Positions 18,307 to 27,790 of a stretch of 64,000 nt of DNA are shown here, one piece after another. A model generated the notes under the pieces. It searched no databases, was not told the origin of the DNA, and saw only the letters and a program-made list of their open reading frames with translations. Position numbers and translations under genes: made by a program. Positions within the stretch are counted from its first letter, which is position 1. Each line of letters opens with the position of its first letter. The DNA is from Neiella litorisoli (lineage in GTDB: Bacteria; Pseudomonadota; Gammaproteobacteria; Enterobacterales; Neiellaceae): the NCBI RefSeq assembly GCF_014773395.1, contig NZ_JACXAF010000001.1, positions 248,001 through 312,000 on the forward strand. The letters are read 5' to 3'.

Positions 18307-18523
18307 GATGATTCTCTCGTTTGCTATGACTACTAATGCTAGCGATTAAGTGTTGCTGTTCATTCTTACTATCAAATGTTGCGACTGATTCATTCAGTCA
18401 AAAGACGCGGTGAATACATCCGTGTACGCTTGGCTACCGCGTCCTGCGGCAGACACATGTGACTGAACAAATCAGCCCCAATTTACGTCATTTGCGCCTT
18501 TTTGCTCCAACATCCTCAAAGCT

Positions 18524-18625
18524 ATTGGAAATATATCGAGGCGATAAGGCAACTAAGCCCCACGAGCGTAGATAACTACGTGACTGGGGTTAGTTGCCGC
18601 CATCAACGACGAGATATTTTCAAGG
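18524..18625. repeat. long palindromic element in the ilvD-ilvA spacer
   Basis: GGCAACTAA (18548-18556) pairs with TTAGTTGCC (18590-18598), then CCCC with GGGG and CGTAG with CTACG around an ATAA loop, giving a hairpin of about 50 bases. Weaker pairing continues outward (GAAATATATCGAGGCGAT against ATCAACGACGAGATATTTTC). No T run follows on either strand, so it is not a standard terminator. It could be a repetitive extragenic palindrome, or a structure that processes or attenuates the ilvD-ilvA message. Confidence 0.7.
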
Positions 18626-18635
18626 GCGCAGAGGA

Positions 18636-20480
18636 TTACAGTTTGCTAGTGTCGCGAACCGCACCCTTATCCGCACTTGTTGCCAGCATTGCATACGCTT
18701 TCAATGCATTGCTAACCACACGCTCGCGATTGACCGGCTGCCATGGCTTATCGCGCGCTTCCATCGCCGCTTTACGAGCTGCTAGCTCTTCCTCAGAAAC
18801 ATTCAGCTCGATGGTGCGACTTGGAATATCAATGGCAATCTCATCACCAGTTTCTACCAAACCAATAATGCCACCTGATGCAGCTTCAGGGCTTACGTGA
18901 CCAATCGACAGGCCAGAAGTACCACCCGAGAAACGACCATCGGTGAGCAGAGCACATTTCTTACCTAAGCCCATCGACTTGAGGTAGCTGGTTGGGTACA
19001 GCATTTCTTGCATGCCCGGACCGCCTTTTGGACCTTCGTAGCGGATCACCACTACTTCGCCAGCTTGAACTTCGCCACCCAAGATGCCAGCGACGGCATC
19101 ATCTTGCGATTCATAAACGCGGGCTGGGCCTTTATGCAGCAAGTTCTCTTCGTCAACGCCGGCAGTTTTGACGATGCAGCCGTTTTCAGCGATGTTGCCC
19201 GACAGTACCGCCAAGCCACCTTCTTCAGAGAAGGCATTTTCAAACGAACGAATACAACCTTCAGCGCGGTCATCATCGAGGGTATCCCAGCGACAATCCT
19301 GTGAGAATGCCTTGGTGGTGCGGATACCCGCAGGGCCGGCGCGATACATGGTTTTAACGTCTTCGTTTTCAGTCACCATGATGTCGTATTCGGTCAATGT
19401 TTGGATCATGGTCTGACCCAGCACATTCTTAACCTCGGTATTGAGCAAACGAGCACGTGCTAACTCACCCAAAATACCAATCACGCCACCAGCGCGGTGG
19501 ACATCTTCCATGTGGTACTTGTTGGTTGATGGCGCCACTTTACACAATTGCGGCACTTTGCGGCTCATGGCATCAATGTCATCCATGGTGTAGTCAACGC
19601 CTGCTTCTTGCGCGGCTGCCAACAAATGCAACACCGTGTTGCTTGAGCCACCCATGGCGATATCCAGCGCAACCGCATTTTCAAATGCTTCACGACAAGC
19701 AATCGCTCGTGGCAAGACGCTGTCATCATCTTCGAAGTAATAACGCTTGGCTAAGCCAACAATGCGCTCACCGGCTTTCAAGAACAGTTGTTCGCGATCA
19801 GCATGGGTTGCCAGTAGCGAGCCGTTACCCGGCTGTGACAAGCCCAGCGCTTCGGTCAAGCAGTTCATTGAGTTAGCGGTGAACATGCCTGAGCAAGAAC
19901 CACAAGTAGGGCAAGCTGAGCGCTCAACTTGCTCAGTTTGTTCGTCGGAGATATTTGGATCGGCCGCTTGAACCATGGCATCCACCAAATCCAATTTGAT
20001 GATTTGGTCGGAAAGCTTAGTTTTCCCAGCCTCCATTGGGCCGCCAGAAACGAAGATCACGGGGATGTTCAAGCGCATTGCGGCCATCAGCATACCTGGG
20101 GTGATCTTGTCACAGTTGGAGATACACACCATGGCATCAGCACAGTGGGCATTGACCATGTATTCAACCGAGTCGGCGATTAGCTCACGGGAAGGCAGCG
20201 AGTACAACATGCCGCCGTGGCCCATAGCGATACCATCATCGACCGCAATGGTGTTGAATTCTTTCGCTACGCCACCTGCTTTTTCAATCGCACCTGCGAC
20301 CAATTGACCCAAGTCTTTTAGGTGCACATGGCCCGGTACAAACTGAGTGAATGAGTTCACTACCGCAATAATGGGTTTGCCAAAATCTTCTTCTTTGGTG
20401 CCTGTTGCACGCCACAAGGCGCGCGCGCCGGCCATGTTACGGCCTTCGGTTGTTGTTGCTGAACGCAATGGTCTAGGCAT
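18636..20480 (-). CDS. ilvD: dihydroxy-acid dehydratase
   Basis: The 614-residue protein dehydrates 2,3-dihydroxy-3-methylbutanoate (and the 3-methylpentanoate analogue) to the 2-oxo acids, the shared third step of valine and isoleucine synthesis. Typical IlvD/Edd features are present: iron-sulfur Cys residues in [10 protein letters not shown] and [30 protein letters not shown] near residue 80, and [21 protein letters not shown] near the C-terminus. Length equals the E. coli enzyme (616). It is third in the operon, 73 bases after ilvE, with a GGAGG site before its ATG. Confidence 0.97.
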   Translation of the reverse strand: MPRPLRSATTTEGRNMAGARALWRATGTKEEDFGKPIIAVVNSFTQFVPGHVHLKDLGQLVAGAIEKAGGVAKEFNTIAVDDGIAMGHGGMLYSLPSRELIADSVEYMVNAHCADAMVCISNCDKITPGMLMAAMRLNIPVIFVSGGPMEAGKTKLSDQIIKLDLVDAMVQAADPNISDEQTEQVERSACPTCGSCSGMFTANSMNCLTEALGLSQPGNGSLLATHADREQLFLKAGERIVGLAKRYYFEDDDSVLPRAIACREAFENAVALDIAMGGSSNTVLHLLAAAQEAGVDYTMDDIDAMSRKVPQLCKVAPSTNKYHMEDVHRAGGVIGILGELARARLLNTEVKNVLGQTMIQTLTEYDIMVTENEDVKTMYRAGPAGIRTTKAFSQDCRWDTLDDDRAEGCIRSFENAFSEEGGLAVLSGNIAENGCIVKTAGVDEENLLHKGPARVYESQDDAVAGILGGEVQAGEVVVIRYEGPKGGPGMQEMLYPTSYLKSMGLGKKCALLTDGRFSGGTSGLSIGHVSPEAASGGIIGLVETGDEIAIDIPSRTIELNVSEEELAARKAAMEARDKPWQPVNRERVVSNALKAYAMLATSADKGAVRDTSKL

Positions 20481-20553
20481 ACGTCCTCCAAATCTCGTCT
20501 AATTCTGAACAACAGACCCGGCGTTGGCCGGGTCTCAAATAACTATCAATGTC

Positions 20554-21480
20554 TTAGGCGTTGACGTAATCCAACCAACCCCATTTGTCTTCGGTTTCAC
20601 CACTGAACAAGCCGAAGTACATTTTTTGGATTTTCTCAGTGACTGGGCCACGCTTGCCTTCGCCAACTTGGATACCGTCAACCGAGCGGATTGGTACCAC
20701 TTCAGCGGCGGTACCACACATGAAGATTTCATCCGCTAGATACAGTGCTTCACGAGCAATAGATTCTTCGCGCACTTCATAGCCCAGCTCTTTCGCTAGA
20801 ATAGTCAGCGTATCGCGCGTGATGCCCGGCAAGATGCCTGCCGTTGTAGGTGGCGTGTACAACACGTTGTTACGCACGATGAAGATATTCTCGCCTGAGC
20901 CTTCAGAGATCTGACCGTGAATATCCAACGCAATACCTTCGGCATAGCCGTGGCGGCCGGCTTCACCAGCAATCAGCTGGGACGACAAGTAGTTGCCGCC
21001 TGCTTTAGCGCCCGTCGGCATGGTGTTTGGTGCCAAGCGATTCCAGCTTGAGACACCCACATCAACGCCTGCTTCCAAACTGCCTTCGCCCAAGTAGCTA
21101 CCCCACTCAAACGCAGCAATCACCACGTCAGATTTAGCTTCTGGATTGGCACGCAAGCCCAAACCGATATCACCCAAGAACGCGGCCGGGCGGATGTACG
21201 CATTTTTCAGGTCATTGCGGCGGATCAGCTCTCGGGTTGATTCCATGATTTCTTCAGCGCTGTAGTTGATGTTAATGCGATAAATCTTGGCCGAATCAAA
21301 CAAACGCTTAGTGTGCTCTGGATGACGGAACACTGCTGGGCCTTTCGGGGTGTTATACGCACGGACACCCTCAAAAACCGATGAGCCGTAGTGGATAGCG
21401 TGACTCAACACGTGAACCTGGGCATTTTCCCAAGGCATGATTTCGCCGTTGAACCAGATAAATTCAGCTTTTGCAGCCAT
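20554..21480 (-). CDS. ilvE: branched-chain amino acid aminotransferase
   Basis: This 308-residue fold-type IV PLP enzyme carries out the last transamination for valine, isoleucine and leucine with glutamate. Visible features are IWFNGEIMPWENAQVHVLSHAIHYGSS at the start, GVRAYNT, the PLP lysine in PTGAKAGGNYLSS, the SEGSGENIFIV segment, and TRDTLTILAKELGYEVRE. Length matches E. coli IlvE (309). An AAAGGAAG site precedes the ATG, and the gene follows ilvM by 14 bases. Confidence 0.97.
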   Translation of the reverse strand: MAAKAEFIWFNGEIMPWENAQVHVLSHAIHYGSSVFEGVRAYNTPKGPAVFRHPEHTKRLFDSAKIYRININYSAEEIMESTRELIRRNDLKNAYIRPAAFLGDIGLGLRANPEAKSDVVIAAFEWGSYLGEGSLEAGVDVGVSSWNRLAPNTMPTGAKAGGNYLSSQLIAGEAGRHGYAEGIALDIHGQISEGSGENIFIVRNNVLYTPPTTAGILPGITRDTLTILAKELGYEVREESIAREALYLADEIFMCGTAAEVVPIRSVDGIQVGEGKRGPVTEKIQKMYFGLFSGETEDKWGWLDYVNA

Positions 21481-21494
21481 GTTCGATACTTCCT

Positions 21495-21794
21495 TTAAGC
21501 ACTAATACGTAGTGGATTCGTTTCAGCAGACGTGATTTCAACAGAAGAAACGTCCACCAGTTTAGAGAGTTGGTTTTGCAGCAGAACCACGGATTTGTCG
21601 CTGGCGACTGTCACCGACAACGCAATGCGCTCGTCCTCCTGACTCGATTCGACGGCCATTCTACACAACCGATAGCCCCGATGGCGAATCACACGTAGCA
21701 AACGCTCAACCGTCGCTGGACGGTCCTGTGCTTCAATGCTGATGGTGTGTTGTTGACCAGCTTGGCTGGCCGTTGATTGCGCGGATGTCGTCAT
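21495..21794 (-). CDS. ilvM: acetolactate synthase II small (regulatory) subunit
   Basis: Ninety-nine residues with one ACT domain ([31 protein letters not shown]), as in IlvM of the valine-insensitive acetolactate synthase II. The start is taken at the ATG that overlaps the ilvG stop (ATGA), which implies coupled translation and matched subunit amounts. A longer frame reaching further into ilvG would add an unlikely Arg-rich tail. It stabilises and activates the large subunit. The product is slightly longer than the E. coli protein (87), with extra N-terminal Ser/Thr/Gln residues. Confidence 0.92.
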   Translation of the reverse strand: MTTSAQSTASQAGQQHTISIEAQDRPATVERLLRVIRHRGYRLCRMAVESSQEDERIALSVTVASDKSVVLLQNQLSKLVDVSSVEITSAETNPLRISA

Positions 21795-23461
21795 TCTGCT
21801 GTCTCCATCATTTGTTGATTGGCGGCGCCGGGTGGAACCAGCGGCCAAACGTTTTCTTCGGCATCAATCCGCACGTGCAGTAAGTAACTGCCTTGGCTAT
21901 TGACGAGATCCGAGATTCCTTGTTGCAATTCGTCGTCGCGGGTAATGGTGCGGCCAGCAATGCCAAAGGCGCTGGCCAGCGTGACGAACTCAGGGTTGTC
22001 CGACAAAATGGTTTCGCTAAAGCGACCATCAAAGAACAATTGCTGCCATTGGCGCACCATGCCAAGGCGTTCGTTATCAATCAGCAGGATTTTCACCGGC
22101 AAGCCGTAGCGGCGAATCGTTCCTAGCTCCTGCACATTCATCATGAACGAGCCGTCACCGGTCACATTGACCACAGTGGCATCAGGGCGGGAATACTGGG
22201 CGCCAATTGCCGCAGGCAAACCAAAGCCCATGGTGCCCAAGCCACCAGAGCTGAGGTGATTGTATGGCAGTGAGAAGGACATGTGCTGAGCGACCCACAT
22301 TTGATGTTGGCCGACATCACAAGCGACCACTGAATCAGTTGGTAGCTGCTCGGATAGTAACTTCAGCAACTTAGGCGCATAAATGCTTTCACCCGGCTTG
22401 TCATAGCGCCATTGGTGCTGCGCTTTTTCTGCCAGCGCTCGTTGCTGCCAAGGCGATAAGTCTTCACCGGGCTGTTCCGCGAGCTTGGCGCCAAGACGTT
22501 TCAGGCCATCGGTCAGATCACCCAGTAAACCAACATGAGCATGGCGCAGTTTGCTGATCTCACAGTGATCAATATCGAAGTGAACCACACTTGCGTTGGG
22601 GGCAAAGGTATCGAGCTTGCCGGTCACCCGATCATCAAAACGAGCCCCAGCGACAATTAGCAAGTCGCTCTCTTGCACCATTAAATTTGCCGCTTTAGTA
22701 CCGTGCATACCCACCATGCCGAGGTGATAGTCACGGCTATCTTCAACTGTACCAATACCTTTTAAGGTGACAATACTCGGAATGCCGGTTTGCTCAGCGA
22801 AGCGACGCAACTCTGCAACAGCTTGCGGACCCGCCATACCGACACCGCCTCCGACATATAAAATCGGCTGTTTGGCCTGACGGATCAGTGCCGCGGCTTG
22901 TTCTAACGGCTCATCTGCAATTGATTCAGCTGGCTCAGCGTCCGCAGAAGCGGGGCCACCCAGCAATGCAGCAACTTGAATATCTTTTGGAATATCAACT
23001 AAGACCGGCCCCGGACGACCGCTGCGAGCAAGGATAAATGCCTCTTCCAGAGTGCTTTGCAGTTCGCTCGCGCTTTCCACCAAAAATGAGTGTTTGGTGA
23101 CGCTCAACGACAGACCCAAAACATCCACTTCCTGAAAGGCATCAGTACCAATTAGCGGACTGGCGACTTGACCGGTAATCGCCACCACTGGCACCGAATC
23201 GAGCATGGCGTCAGCCAAGCCTGTGATCAGGTTGGTTGCGCCAGGGCCAGATGTCGCAAGGCAAACGCCAACATCATTACAGGCACGAGCAAAGCCCACG
23301 GCTGCCAACGCGGCCCCTTGTTCATTGCGGCACAGGATATGATCAATATCACCGCGATGAATGGCATCATACACGGGCATGATGGCGCCACCTGGATAAC
23401 CAAAAATGGTTTTTACCCCAAGGTTGGCGAGCGTTTGTACCACTAAATCTGCGCCTGTCAT
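21791..23461 (-). CDS. ilvG: acetolactate synthase II large (catalytic) subunit
   Basis: The 556-residue thiamin-diphosphate enzyme condenses pyruvate with pyruvate or 2-oxobutanoate. The N-terminal PYR domain has [15 protein letters not shown] with the catalytic Glu in CRNEQGA. The middle FAD-binding-like domain has [12 protein letters not shown]. The C-terminal domain has the cofactor motif starting [14 protein letters not shown] and ending in DNERLG. The frame is intact, unlike the frameshifted ilvG of E. coli K-12. AAGGAAC precedes the ATG. It is the first structural gene after the ilvL attenuator. Confidence 0.96.
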   Translation of the reverse strand: MTGADLVVQTLANLGVKTIFGYPGGAIMPVYDAIHRGDIDHILCRNEQGAALAAVGFARACNDVGVCLATSGPGATNLITGLADAMLDSVPVVAITGQVASPLIGTDAFQEVDVLGLSLSVTKHSFLVESASELQSTLEEAFILARSGRPGPVLVDIPKDIQVAALLGGPASADAEPAESIADEPLEQAAALIRQAKQPILYVGGGVGMAGPQAVAELRRFAEQTGIPSIVTLKGIGTVEDSRDYHLGMVGMHGTKAANLMVQESDLLIVAGARFDDRVTGKLDTFAPNASVVHFDIDHCEISKLRHAHVGLLGDLTDGLKRLGAKLAEQPGEDLSPWQQRALAEKAQHQWRYDKPGESIYAPKLLKLLSEQLPTDSVVACDVGQHQMWVAQHMSFSLPYNHLSSGGLGTMGFGLPAAIGAQYSRPDATVVNVTGDGSFMMNVQELGTIRRYGLPVKILLIDNERLGMVRQWQQLFFDGRFSETILSDNPEFVTLASAFGIAGRTITRDDELQQGISDLVNSQGSYLLHVRIDAEENVWPLVPPGAANQQMMETAE

Positions 23462-23530
23462 CTTGTTGTTCCTTGCTCGTTATTCCCGCGCTTGTTGGTC
23501 ATTGCGGAGCTGAAGTTTGGCTGGAGACAA

Positions 23531-23565
23531 AGAAAAACCCCCGAGCCTTTCAGCGCGGGGGTTTG
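23531..23565 (-). terminator. ilvLGMEDA attenuator terminator
   Basis: On the minus strand AAACCCCCG pairs with CGGGGGTTT, with a further partial GCGCT/GGCTC stem inside and a T run after it, 22 bases downstream of the leader peptide stop. The GCGCGGGGG within the last leader codons can pair instead with CCCCCGCGC of the left arm, forming the antiterminator when ribosomes stall at Val/Leu/Ile codons. Confidence 0.88.
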
Positions 23566-23586
23566 TTGTTCAGCTTGAATCGTAAG

Positions 23587-23664
23587 CTAACGAGTCCCCC
23601 GCGCGCTGGTAATCACCACCACGACAATGCGAATCAGCACGAGAGACATTAGTTTACGAGTCAT
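23587..23664 (-). CDS. ilvL: ilv operon leader peptide
   Basis: A 25-codon frame reading MTRKLMSLVLIRIVVVV, then ITSARGTR and stop. Four successive Val codons plus Leu and Ile codons occur within 15 positions, as expected for the sensor peptide of multivalent attenuation by charged tRNA-Val, -Leu and -Ile. It is shorter than the 32-residue E. coli peptide, but the order leader, antiterminator, terminator, ilvG is the same. The ribosome site before the ATG is weak. Confidence 0.88.
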   Translation of the reverse strand: MTRKLMSLVLIRIVVVVITSARGTR

Positions 23665-24082
23665 TATTCAATTCTTTTGGCAGAAGCCGTTCCAGTTAAA
23701 GCGCTGTTTCAGTTGGCTCCATTGGGTGTAACCAAGGATTTACAGCGGCTAAGGTGGTTAATTCAAACACAGGCTTGCCTTTGGTGCAAATTTTTTGTTG
23801 CCAAAAATATTTCATCTCCAGCAATCGGTTGACGAATGAGAATTAGTTACCAGACTTGTAGTAACCCACTGGGCTCAACAGCGGTGTCAAACACCTATGT
23901 TATCCAGTTGTTAATAAAGGCCTTTTATTGTTAAAAGCTGAAAAACCATGACTTTGATCATGTTGCAGCAGAGCGCATCGACTAGGGTTTGCACAATTCT
24001 TATCCATTTTTAACAAGTGCTCACCACCAACAAGCACCATCACGATTTATCTCAGCTCATGCGCTGAGAACAAGGAGCAGAT
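23665..24082. other. divergent promoter region of ilvL and the coiled-coil membrane gene
   Basis: 418 bases, AT-rich in the middle. It should hold the ilv promoter on the minus strand; a weak TTGAAT, 17-base spacer, GTAAAT pair is seen near 23740-23768. I see no repeat or RNA gene here. Confidence 0.45.
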
Positions 24083-24592
24083 ATGCATCAGTTTGAGTTG
24101 ATCCAATTCGGCTTTGTGGTCTTATTCGGTTTTATGTTGTTGGTTGGCGCAAAAGTGGTGATGACCTATTTGAAAGCCGATAAGCCACCCGAAAACAGCA
24201 TGCTATTGATCGCCATGTTGCTCGGCCTATCCGTTATCGGCGGGATTAGCGGTTTCGCCTGCGTTGAGCGCACCGTGGCCAACAATGAAGTGATCGCAGC
24301 CACCACGGAAACCATTCACCACGAACTCGAACAAGTTCGAAACGAATATCAAGCGATCGTCACGCCCCTGCAAAAAGCGCGCGAAAAAGCGCTGTTTGCC
24401 AGCAGCTACGCAGGCAACTTGCGCCATGAGCAAGACACCCAATATGCCCGCGCGCAGCAATTAACAGAAATGATCGAGCTCGAAGAAGCGCGTTATCAAA
24501 GCAAACTGCAACGGGTTTACGAGACATTTGCTGCGGTCACGGACAACAAAATAGCCGTGGTTGCTCGCTCATCCTCGCAGCAGCAACTGTAA
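24083..24592 (+). CDS. membrane protein with two helices and a coiled coil, unknown function
   Basis: A 169-residue protein with hydrophobic segments at about 8-26 and 40-58, then a long charged region (about 68-150) with the heptad pattern of a coiled coil (TIHHELEQVRNEYQAIVTPLQKARE). I do not recognise a family. Both ends would face the same side, with the coiled coil most likely cytoplasmic or periplasmic depending on orientation. A strong AAGGAGCAG ribosome site precedes the ATG. It is divergent from ilvL and convergent with the esterase gene. Confidence 0.7.
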   Translation: MHQFELIQFGFVVLFGFMLLVGAKVVMTYLKADKPPENSMLLIAMLLGLSVIGGISGFACVERTVANNEVIAATTETIHHELEQVRNEYQAIVTPLQKAREKALFASSYAGNLRHEQDTQYARAQQLTEMIELEEARYQSKLQRVYETFAAVTDNKIAVVARSSSQQQL

Positions 24593-24617
24593 AACCCATT
24601 GCAGATCATGACAAAGT

Positions 24618-26540
24618 TCAGTCGGCGAGCGTCAGCTCAAATGGCGTCGCCGGCAACCCTGCGCCATTGATCAAATTGACCTCTGGATTATCCGCCCAAC
24701 CATAACGCACCGCTTCGACAGACTTAACCTCCGCTGGCAGCGGCAAAATAACTTGGGAGCCGCGGATCTTGCCATCCTGCCATTGCCACAAACCATTCCG
24801 TGGCTTGATGGCAAAGCCCATTAACTTGTCGCCATGGCTGAGCTTGAGCCCCTGTTCGGCAAAATCAAACGGGATCACCAGGTCGGTACCAATCTGCTGA
24901 GCTTTGTTAGGCATGGGGCTAGCGATGATAGGAGGATGCCGGTAAGCCAACGCATTGGCACCAAGCCAAAGTCGATACCCTACATCTTGTTTGTTGCGCG
25001 GGTGAATGTCGTCGGCTTCACCAATATCAATGGTCACTGCCATTGCCGTATTATCGAGCGCCAAGGTTTGTCGCTGCGCTTCTCTGAGTTGCGCCCACTG
25101 GCTTTCCACAGGCAATGGGTTGGGCTGCAGAAAATTCGCTAATTGAGTGAATGCAAATGGTAATTCTGGCTGCTGCCAAGCTGTTCGCCAGCCCTTAATT
25201 AGCTCGCCAAATAACGCCTGATAGTAGCCTGCTTCACCGACATTGTTTTCTCCCTGATACCAGATCACGCCTTTAATCGGCTGTGAGGTCAGTGGTTTGA
25301 TCATGGCGTTGAACAACATCGATGGGTTCCAATGAATTCGCTCGACCGCTGGCAGTGGGGGAGAAATCTGATTGCTGTAAGCCCAGCCCTGAGTAAAGTC
25401 GAAACTGTTGTCGCCGACATGTAAGCGCACCTGGTCGGCTTTGCCAACATAGACCTTGTTATCCCAATCATTGCTGACTCGAAGCGCCAGTACATTTTGA
25501 CCGACATGCAACGCCGCAGGGTCAAGGGCTAACTGTTCCAGTGACGACGACCAGTTTTTGGTATGAATTAATTGGCCATTTAAAAACACATGGGCGTTTT
25601 GCACTACCGAACCCAGCTCAAGTACAAGGGGTTGATTCAGCTGCTCAAGGTTGAACGATTTGCGCAACCAGACGATGTCCGTCAATGGCTCGTTGTTGGG
25701 TAATGCAATCCGCAGCCACTGGCTATCATCAAAATTTGGCAAATGAACGCCTTTTGCAAGATCACCATCTAATTGCTCAATCAATTGCCATCTTTGAGCT
25801 TCGAGCTGTTGATTGCTGGCTATTCGCTGGCGCCATTGTTGGGGATTGGTCATGACATCACGAGCTAAAGCCTCATAGCGAGGCAAACTCAATAGCTGCG
25901 CCACAGGCGTCCACGCCTCCGCAGGAGTGCCACCCCAAGTGCTGTCGATGATGCCAATAGCAACGTTTTCATGACGCTGCGCATGTTTGGCAAAAAACCA
26001 CGCTACTGCCGAAAAGTCGGCTACGGTATCTGGCGATGCGACCCGCCAATGCAGTGGTTGCTGCAGCTGGTCAAGCGGGCTGGGTGAAAATGCCTTAGCG
26101 ACCTCGGCGAAGCGGATCAGCGGATAATTTGAATCGGCAATTTCGGCCGCCATATTGTTGATATCATTGCCAACCTTCCATTCCATATTGGATTGACCGG
26201 AGGCGACCCAGACATCACCGATGTAAATATCATCGAAGGACATCGTTATTTCGCTGCGGATTGCCAGAGTATGAGGTCCACCTGCGCTCATTGGCGGTAG
26301 CTCAACCTGCCACAAACCCTCGGAATTGGCCTGAGTGGTCAATTGGATATCAGCAAAAGACACCACCAACTCGGTTCCGGCTGGCGCTTTGCCGCTGATC
26401 GGATTTGCCACATGACGCTGTAACACCATGTGCGATGACACCAACGGGCTGACTTCGATTGATGACGATGAAATGGCGGCTGCAGAGATAGCGCCGCTCA
26501 GCCCCATTAAAATAACCAGTAATAAGGTTCGAACAAACAT
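24618..26540 (-). CDS. sialate O-acetylesterase-like SGNH carbohydrate esterase
   Basis: From the ATG with an ACAGGAAAG site the precursor has 640 residues and a signal peptide ending near AISAAA. SGNH-hydrolase blocks are visible: VWVASGQSNMEWKV with the nucleophile Ser, IGIIDSTWGGTPAEAW, GVIWYQGENN, and ADDIHPRNK holding the Asp/His pair. A sugar-binding beta-sandwich insert (about 230-370) lies between them, as in the sialate O-acetylesterase/acetylxylan esterase group. It probably removes acetyl groups from polysaccharides or sialic acids outside the cytoplasm. Downstream of the pyroglutamyl-peptidase-like gene by 60 bases, it may share its transcript. Substrate not predictable. Confidence 0.85.
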   Translation of the reverse strand: MFVRTLLLVILMGLSGAISAAAISSSSIEVSPLVSSHMVLQRHVANPISGKAPAGTELVVSFADIQLTTQANSEGLWQVELPPMSAGGPHTLAIRSEITMSFDDIYIGDVWVASGQSNMEWKVGNDINNMAAEIADSNYPLIRFAEVAKAFSPSPLDQLQQPLHWRVASPDTVADFSAVAWFFAKHAQRHENVAIGIIDSTWGGTPAEAWTPVAQLLSLPRYEALARDVMTNPQQWRQRIASNQQLEAQRWQLIEQLDGDLAKGVHLPNFDDSQWLRIALPNNEPLTDIVWLRKSFNLEQLNQPLVLELGSVVQNAHVFLNGQLIHTKNWSSSLEQLALDPAALHVGQNVLALRVSNDWDNKVYVGKADQVRLHVGDNSFDFTQGWAYSNQISPPLPAVERIHWNPSMLFNAMIKPLTSQPIKGVIWYQGENNVGEAGYYQALFGELIKGWRTAWQQPELPFAFTQLANFLQPNPLPVESQWAQLREAQRQTLALDNTAMAVTIDIGEADDIHPRNKQDVGYRLWLGANALAYRHPPIIASPMPNKAQQIGTDLVIPFDFAEQGLKLSHGDKLMGFAIKPRNGLWQWQDGKIRGSQVILPLPAEVKSVEAVRYGWADNPEVNLINGAGLPATPFELTLAD

Positions 26541-26600
26541 TAACTTTCCTGTCATAGAATTGCTGGAGCGCTGTCGTTGCAGTCGCCCAAATGTAACCGT

Positions 26601-27722
26601 TTACAATTCTACTGCAGCATGCATTAACATTTCTGTGATTTGCTCAACAATCGCCTGTTCTTTTGCCTTGTCATAGCCACTAATGCGCGGGGTATGAATA
26701 TGGCCCACCGGCAAATCAGCGTTAAACATATCGCGCATTCGGATGGTTCGGTAGCTAATCTCGTTAGACAAGTAGCCGCCACCGCCGCCCTGTACCGCGG
26801 TATGCTCGCGCAACTGCTCTAAACTGTTTGCCTCAAAAGTTCCTGTGAGGGTTTCCACTTCACGGTTATCATTAATCTGAAAATCGCCAGCGGCTTGTTG
26901 CATGGTTTTTACTGGTAGCGAAAACTCAACAAACTCAGGTCCCAGCAATGGGCCGTGACACAGCGGCGGTATAAGCGGCTTGCTCGCGTTTGCGCCGGTG
27001 TACACATTGAGATTATCTGGCGCAACAGAGCTTCTGCGCTTACCCGGAAAGCGCTCTAAATCGAAATGATCGCGGCCCATGGAGACGGTCACCAACATGT
27101 CGATGCTGTTGTCTTGCAAATAGGGCTGAACCAACTGCTCGATCATGCCTTGGTCAAAATCGGCAAAGCGCACTGGGATCAGCACGGTTTCAACGCGAAC
27201 TTTGCCGGTGGCTGTTTGCCACTCAGTGCCATCCAATTGCAAGGCAGCCAATCCGGAGGGGTTGGACTGCTTAATGTTGCGATCGAGAAAAAACGGGTCA
27301 AAACCGGTGAGCAAAATTCGCTTGTCGGCATTACCGAAATCAACTTGTTCAATACCACGAGTTAGTCGTTCAAAACGCTGCAGCAGCGGCGCTTTTTCAG
27401 CTTCGGTCAACGGTAATTGGCGAATGCGTTGCTTGCCAGCCAAGCGAAACCAATACAAGCCACGATCATCACCTTGCGACTGGGCAACTTGCTTACCGGT
27501 TTGCCAGCCAGCAATCGCAACCTGATCCAGTTCGGCCGCAGAAATACCTTTAGTAATCTTGTCCAATTCTGAGTCAAACGGCGCCAATAGCTGCGGCATC
27601 GCAGCAATGGCTTTATCAACTCGCGCTTCTTCAACGTCAGCAAAAGCCGCCAGAGGCAACGCAAGCAGCACCAATAGGAGGCGAGAATTTAGTGCCAGTA
27701 GCCGACTCATGTTCTGTTTCAT
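26601..27722 (-). CDS. secreted pyroglutamyl-peptidase-like protein (C15-like) with Ser at the catalytic Cys position
   Basis: The 373-residue precursor has a signal peptide (RLLLVLLALPLAAFA). The second half resembles pyroglutamyl peptidase I: ILLTGFDPFF, SNPSG, a Glu in HFDLERF where the catalytic Glu sits, and VGHIHTP holding the catalytic His. The active-site block usually reading G-T-(F/Y)-(V/L)-C-N here reads GGGYLSN, with a TCT serine codon at 26766-26768. It may be a serine variant, or have lost peptidase activity. The ATG chosen has an AAAGGAAC site; a start 45 bases earlier lies in the preceding terminator. About 130 N-terminal residues are extra relative to bacterial Pcp. Confidence 0.75.
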   Translation of the reverse strand: MKQNMSRLLALNSRLLLVLLALPLAAFADVEEARVDKAIAAMPQLLAPFDSELDKITKGISAAELDQVAIAGWQTGKQVAQSQGDDRGLYWFRLAGKQRIRQLPLTEAEKAPLLQRFERLTRGIEQVDFGNADKRILLTGFDPFFLDRNIKQSNPSGLAALQLDGTEWQTATGKVRVETVLIPVRFADFDQGMIEQLVQPYLQDNSIDMLVTVSMGRDHFDLERFPGKRRSSVAPDNLNVYTGANASKPLIPPLCHGPLLGPEFVEFSLPVKTMQQAAGDFQINDNREVETLTGTFEANSLEQLREHTAVQGGGGGYLSNEISYRTIRMRDMFNADLPVGHIHTPRISGYDKAKEQAIVEQITEMLMHAAVEL

Positions 27723-27752
27723 CAACTGATGTTCCTTTATCAGGCATAGATA

Positions 27753-27779
27753 GAAAAAGCGCGCCATTTGGCGCGCTTA
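27753..27779 (-). terminator. terminator of the S46 peptidase gene
   Basis: On the minus strand a perfect 9-bp stem AAGCGCGCC/GGCGCGCTT with a 4-base loop runs into five Ts, 12 bases after the peptidase stop. Confidence 0.85.
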
Positions 27780-27790
27780 ATGAGAATGAG

